Positions 63,156 through 64,000 of a stretch of DNA of 64,000 bases are shown in pieces. The stretch's first letter is position 1. Each line of letters starts with the position of its first letter. This DNA comes from Deltaproteobacteria bacterium HGW-Deltaproteobacteria-2 (GTDB lineage Bacteria > Desulfobacterota > Syntrophia > Syntrophales > Smithellaceae). A program made the translations under genes and the position numbers. The notes under the pieces were generated by a model, which worked only from the letters and a program-made list of their open reading frames with translations, ran no database searches and had not been told where the DNA came from. The stretch spans positions 1 through 64,000 of the forward strand of contig PHBC01000010.1 of the NCBI GenBank assembly GCA_002840505.1, given 5' to 3'.

Positions 63156-63179
63156 TCTATTGTACCAAGGTACAATAGA
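63156..63179. promoter_or_regulatory. perfect 24-bp palindrome, likely operator
   Basis: TCTATTGTACC, AA, GGTACAATAGA: two exact 11-base arms around AA. It lies between the lapG promoter and the adhesin start, nearer the adhesin. No regulator gene is adjacent in the window. Confidence 0.7.
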
Positions 63180-63250
63180 CGTGCAAATATAAAGTAGATA
63201 AGATATCTGAAAACTAATAAAAAATTAACCAAATAAGGAGAAAATATATT

Positions 63251-64000
63251 ATGGGTGAGATCAAAAATCCTGCAACGAGCGAAGTTGGGCATCAGGTAAC
63301 AGGAAAGGTTGCCATACTATATGGGACCGTGAAAGCCATATCACCTGATGGTACAGTGCGGATACTTCAATTAAACAGTCTTGTTTTTGCAGATGACCGC
63401 ATTATCACCGGAGATGACGGAAGCATATCGATTGTTTTTGATACACCCACTCATATTCAATTGGATCTCGGCAGAGTGTCTGATGTGGTCATTGATGAGG
63501 ATGTGTACGGGGTTGTTTCGCCGGGTGTTTCCGCTGAAGCCTCTGCTGAAAAGGAAGCCATACAGAAAGCACTGCTGGCGGGTGATCAGCCATTGGAATT
63601 GGATGCGACAGCCGCCGGTATAGAAGCAAGCTCAGGCGGGGGTCATCCCGTATTTGTTGTAACCCCTGACTGGTCTGAAGTAACACCGGAAAGCGGAGCT
63701 GAAACGCAAGGGATAACATGGGGATTAGCGGAAGCCCAGACTTATGATGCTAATCAGGAGAACTCGATTCCAACCATTACCGTTGATACGGGAAATGAGG
63801 GCAGTGGCAACATAGGTGATGGCGCTGATGTCGTGTCCGAATCCGGTCTGGCGACTGGTTCCCATGCTGACGATAATACCGAGTTTGCCTACGGCACGTT
63901 TACCGTATCCGATCCGGACGGCCTGGCTGATATCCAGAGCATCACGATCAACGGTACGACGATACCGATTGGAAGCCTTCAGGGTGCAGTTATCCATGGC
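63251..64000 (+). CDS. LapA-like RTX/T1SS adhesin, N-terminal part (runs off the window)
   Basis: The first 250 residues of a long open frame without a stop to the window edge. The N-terminal ~120 residues are the retention module (GKVAILYGTVKAISPDGTVR; DRIITGDDGSISIVFD; LDLGRVSDVVI). Then come LELDATAAGIEASSGGGH, containing the Thr-Ala-Ala-Gly motif at 120-123 where LapG cuts LapA between the two alanines. From ~180 starts a repeat of the T1SS-143 type (GADVVSESGLATGS; YGTFTVSDPDGLADIQSI; NGTTIPIG). AAGGAG lies 10 bases before ATG 63251. It probably continues with many repeats and a C-terminal secretion signal. Confidence 0.9.
   Translation, partial: MGEIKNPATSEVGHQVTGKVAILYGTVKAISPDGTVRILQLNSLVFADDRIITGDDGSISIVFDTPTHIQLDLGRVSDVVIDEDVYGVVSPGVSAEASAEKEAIQKALLAGDQPLELDATAAGIEASSGGGHPVFVVTPDWSEVTPESGAETQGITWGLAEAQTYDANQENSIPTITVDTGNEGSGNIGDGADVVSESGLATGSHADDNTEFAYGTFTVSDPDGLADIQSITINGTTIPIGSLQGAVIHG

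Larger units (their letters stand above)
62828..63250. promoter_or_regulatory. divergent lapG / adhesin control region
   Basis: Positions about 62875-62998 hold a modular repeat copy. On the minus strand a strong promoter (63053-63082) faces lapG. On the plus side a perfect 24-bp palindrome at 63156-63179 lies 71 bases before the adhesin start. AAGGAG (63235-63240) is the adhesin ribosome-binding site. Confidence 0.65.

Overview
The window reads as a chromosomal segment of an anaerobic deltaproteobacterium-type organism (Desulfobacterota; a syntrophic or sulfate-reducing relative, possibly Syntrophales). This is inferred from the radical-type 2-hydroxyacyl-CoA dehydratase / benzoyl-CoA reductase family enzymes, many acyl-CoA enzymes, a tungstate ABC transporter, and an elongation factor G of the type shared by deltaproteobacteria, spirochaetes, planctomycetes and mitochondria. 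No tRNA, rRNA, CRISPR array, transposase or prophage was recognised. Intergenic DNA is unusually rich in short palindromic repeats.

Layout. (1) 0.3-9.4 kb: an AraC-type regulator, then a co-directional catabolic cluster of ATP-dependent activase, two 2-hydroxyacyl-CoA dehydratase-type subunits, an old-yellow-enzyme-like reductase with a cysteine cluster, an enlarged enoyl-CoA hydratase, an SDR, a VOC protein and a carboxymuconolactone-decarboxylase-like protein. It looks like an uncharacterised anaerobic acyl-CoA pathway. (2) 9.7-14.7 kb: small exported proteins, an acyl-CoA dehydrogenase, a zinc phospholipase/nuclease-like exported enzyme, an MBL hydrolase and a Skp/OmpH chaperone. (3) 14.8-17.8 kb: GT2 and GT39-like glycosyltransferases. 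(4) 18.2-20.3 kb: a MoxR-VWA pair. (5) 20.8-24.8 kb: a phosphorelay of Hpt protein, response regulator and hybrid histidine kinase. (6) 24.9-30.9 kb: Hsp20, Lon, NDH-2 and an amidase. (7) 31-39.6 kb: a second CoA catabolic block with two paralogous TetR regulators, a 4Fe-4S protein, a probable two-subunit acyl-CoA dehydrogenase, a thiolase and a CoA ligase that lacks its hinge segment. (8) 39.9-49.3 kb: accessory and housekeeping genes, including a collapsed MmeI-type restriction-modification gene, a Tat-exported phosphoesterase, an alpha/beta hydrolase, a CFA synthase, a cold-shock protein and a 710-residue orphan. (9) 49.9-53.3 kb: EF-G, a P-loop ATPase, a small hypothetical and a biotin carrier. 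(10) 53.6-58.1 kb: a tungstate uptake operon with its own regulator. (11) 58.3-64 kb: an OmpA-type protein, then a divergent lapG-lapD pair and the start of a large LapA-like adhesin that continues past the window edge.

How genes work together. The best-supported multi-gene system is the Lap module at the right end. LapD is an inner-membrane c-di-GMP receptor with degenerate GGDEF and EAL motifs. LapG is the periplasmic protease it holds. The adhesin carries a LapA-type N-terminal retention module with a Thr-Ala-Ala-Gly cleavage motif. The divergent promoter region holds a perfect 24-bp palindrome. The most novel-looking chemistry is the 1.6-9.4 kb dehydratase cluster. Several genes show internal losses (MmeI remnant, CoA ligase) that should be checked against raw reads and relatives.
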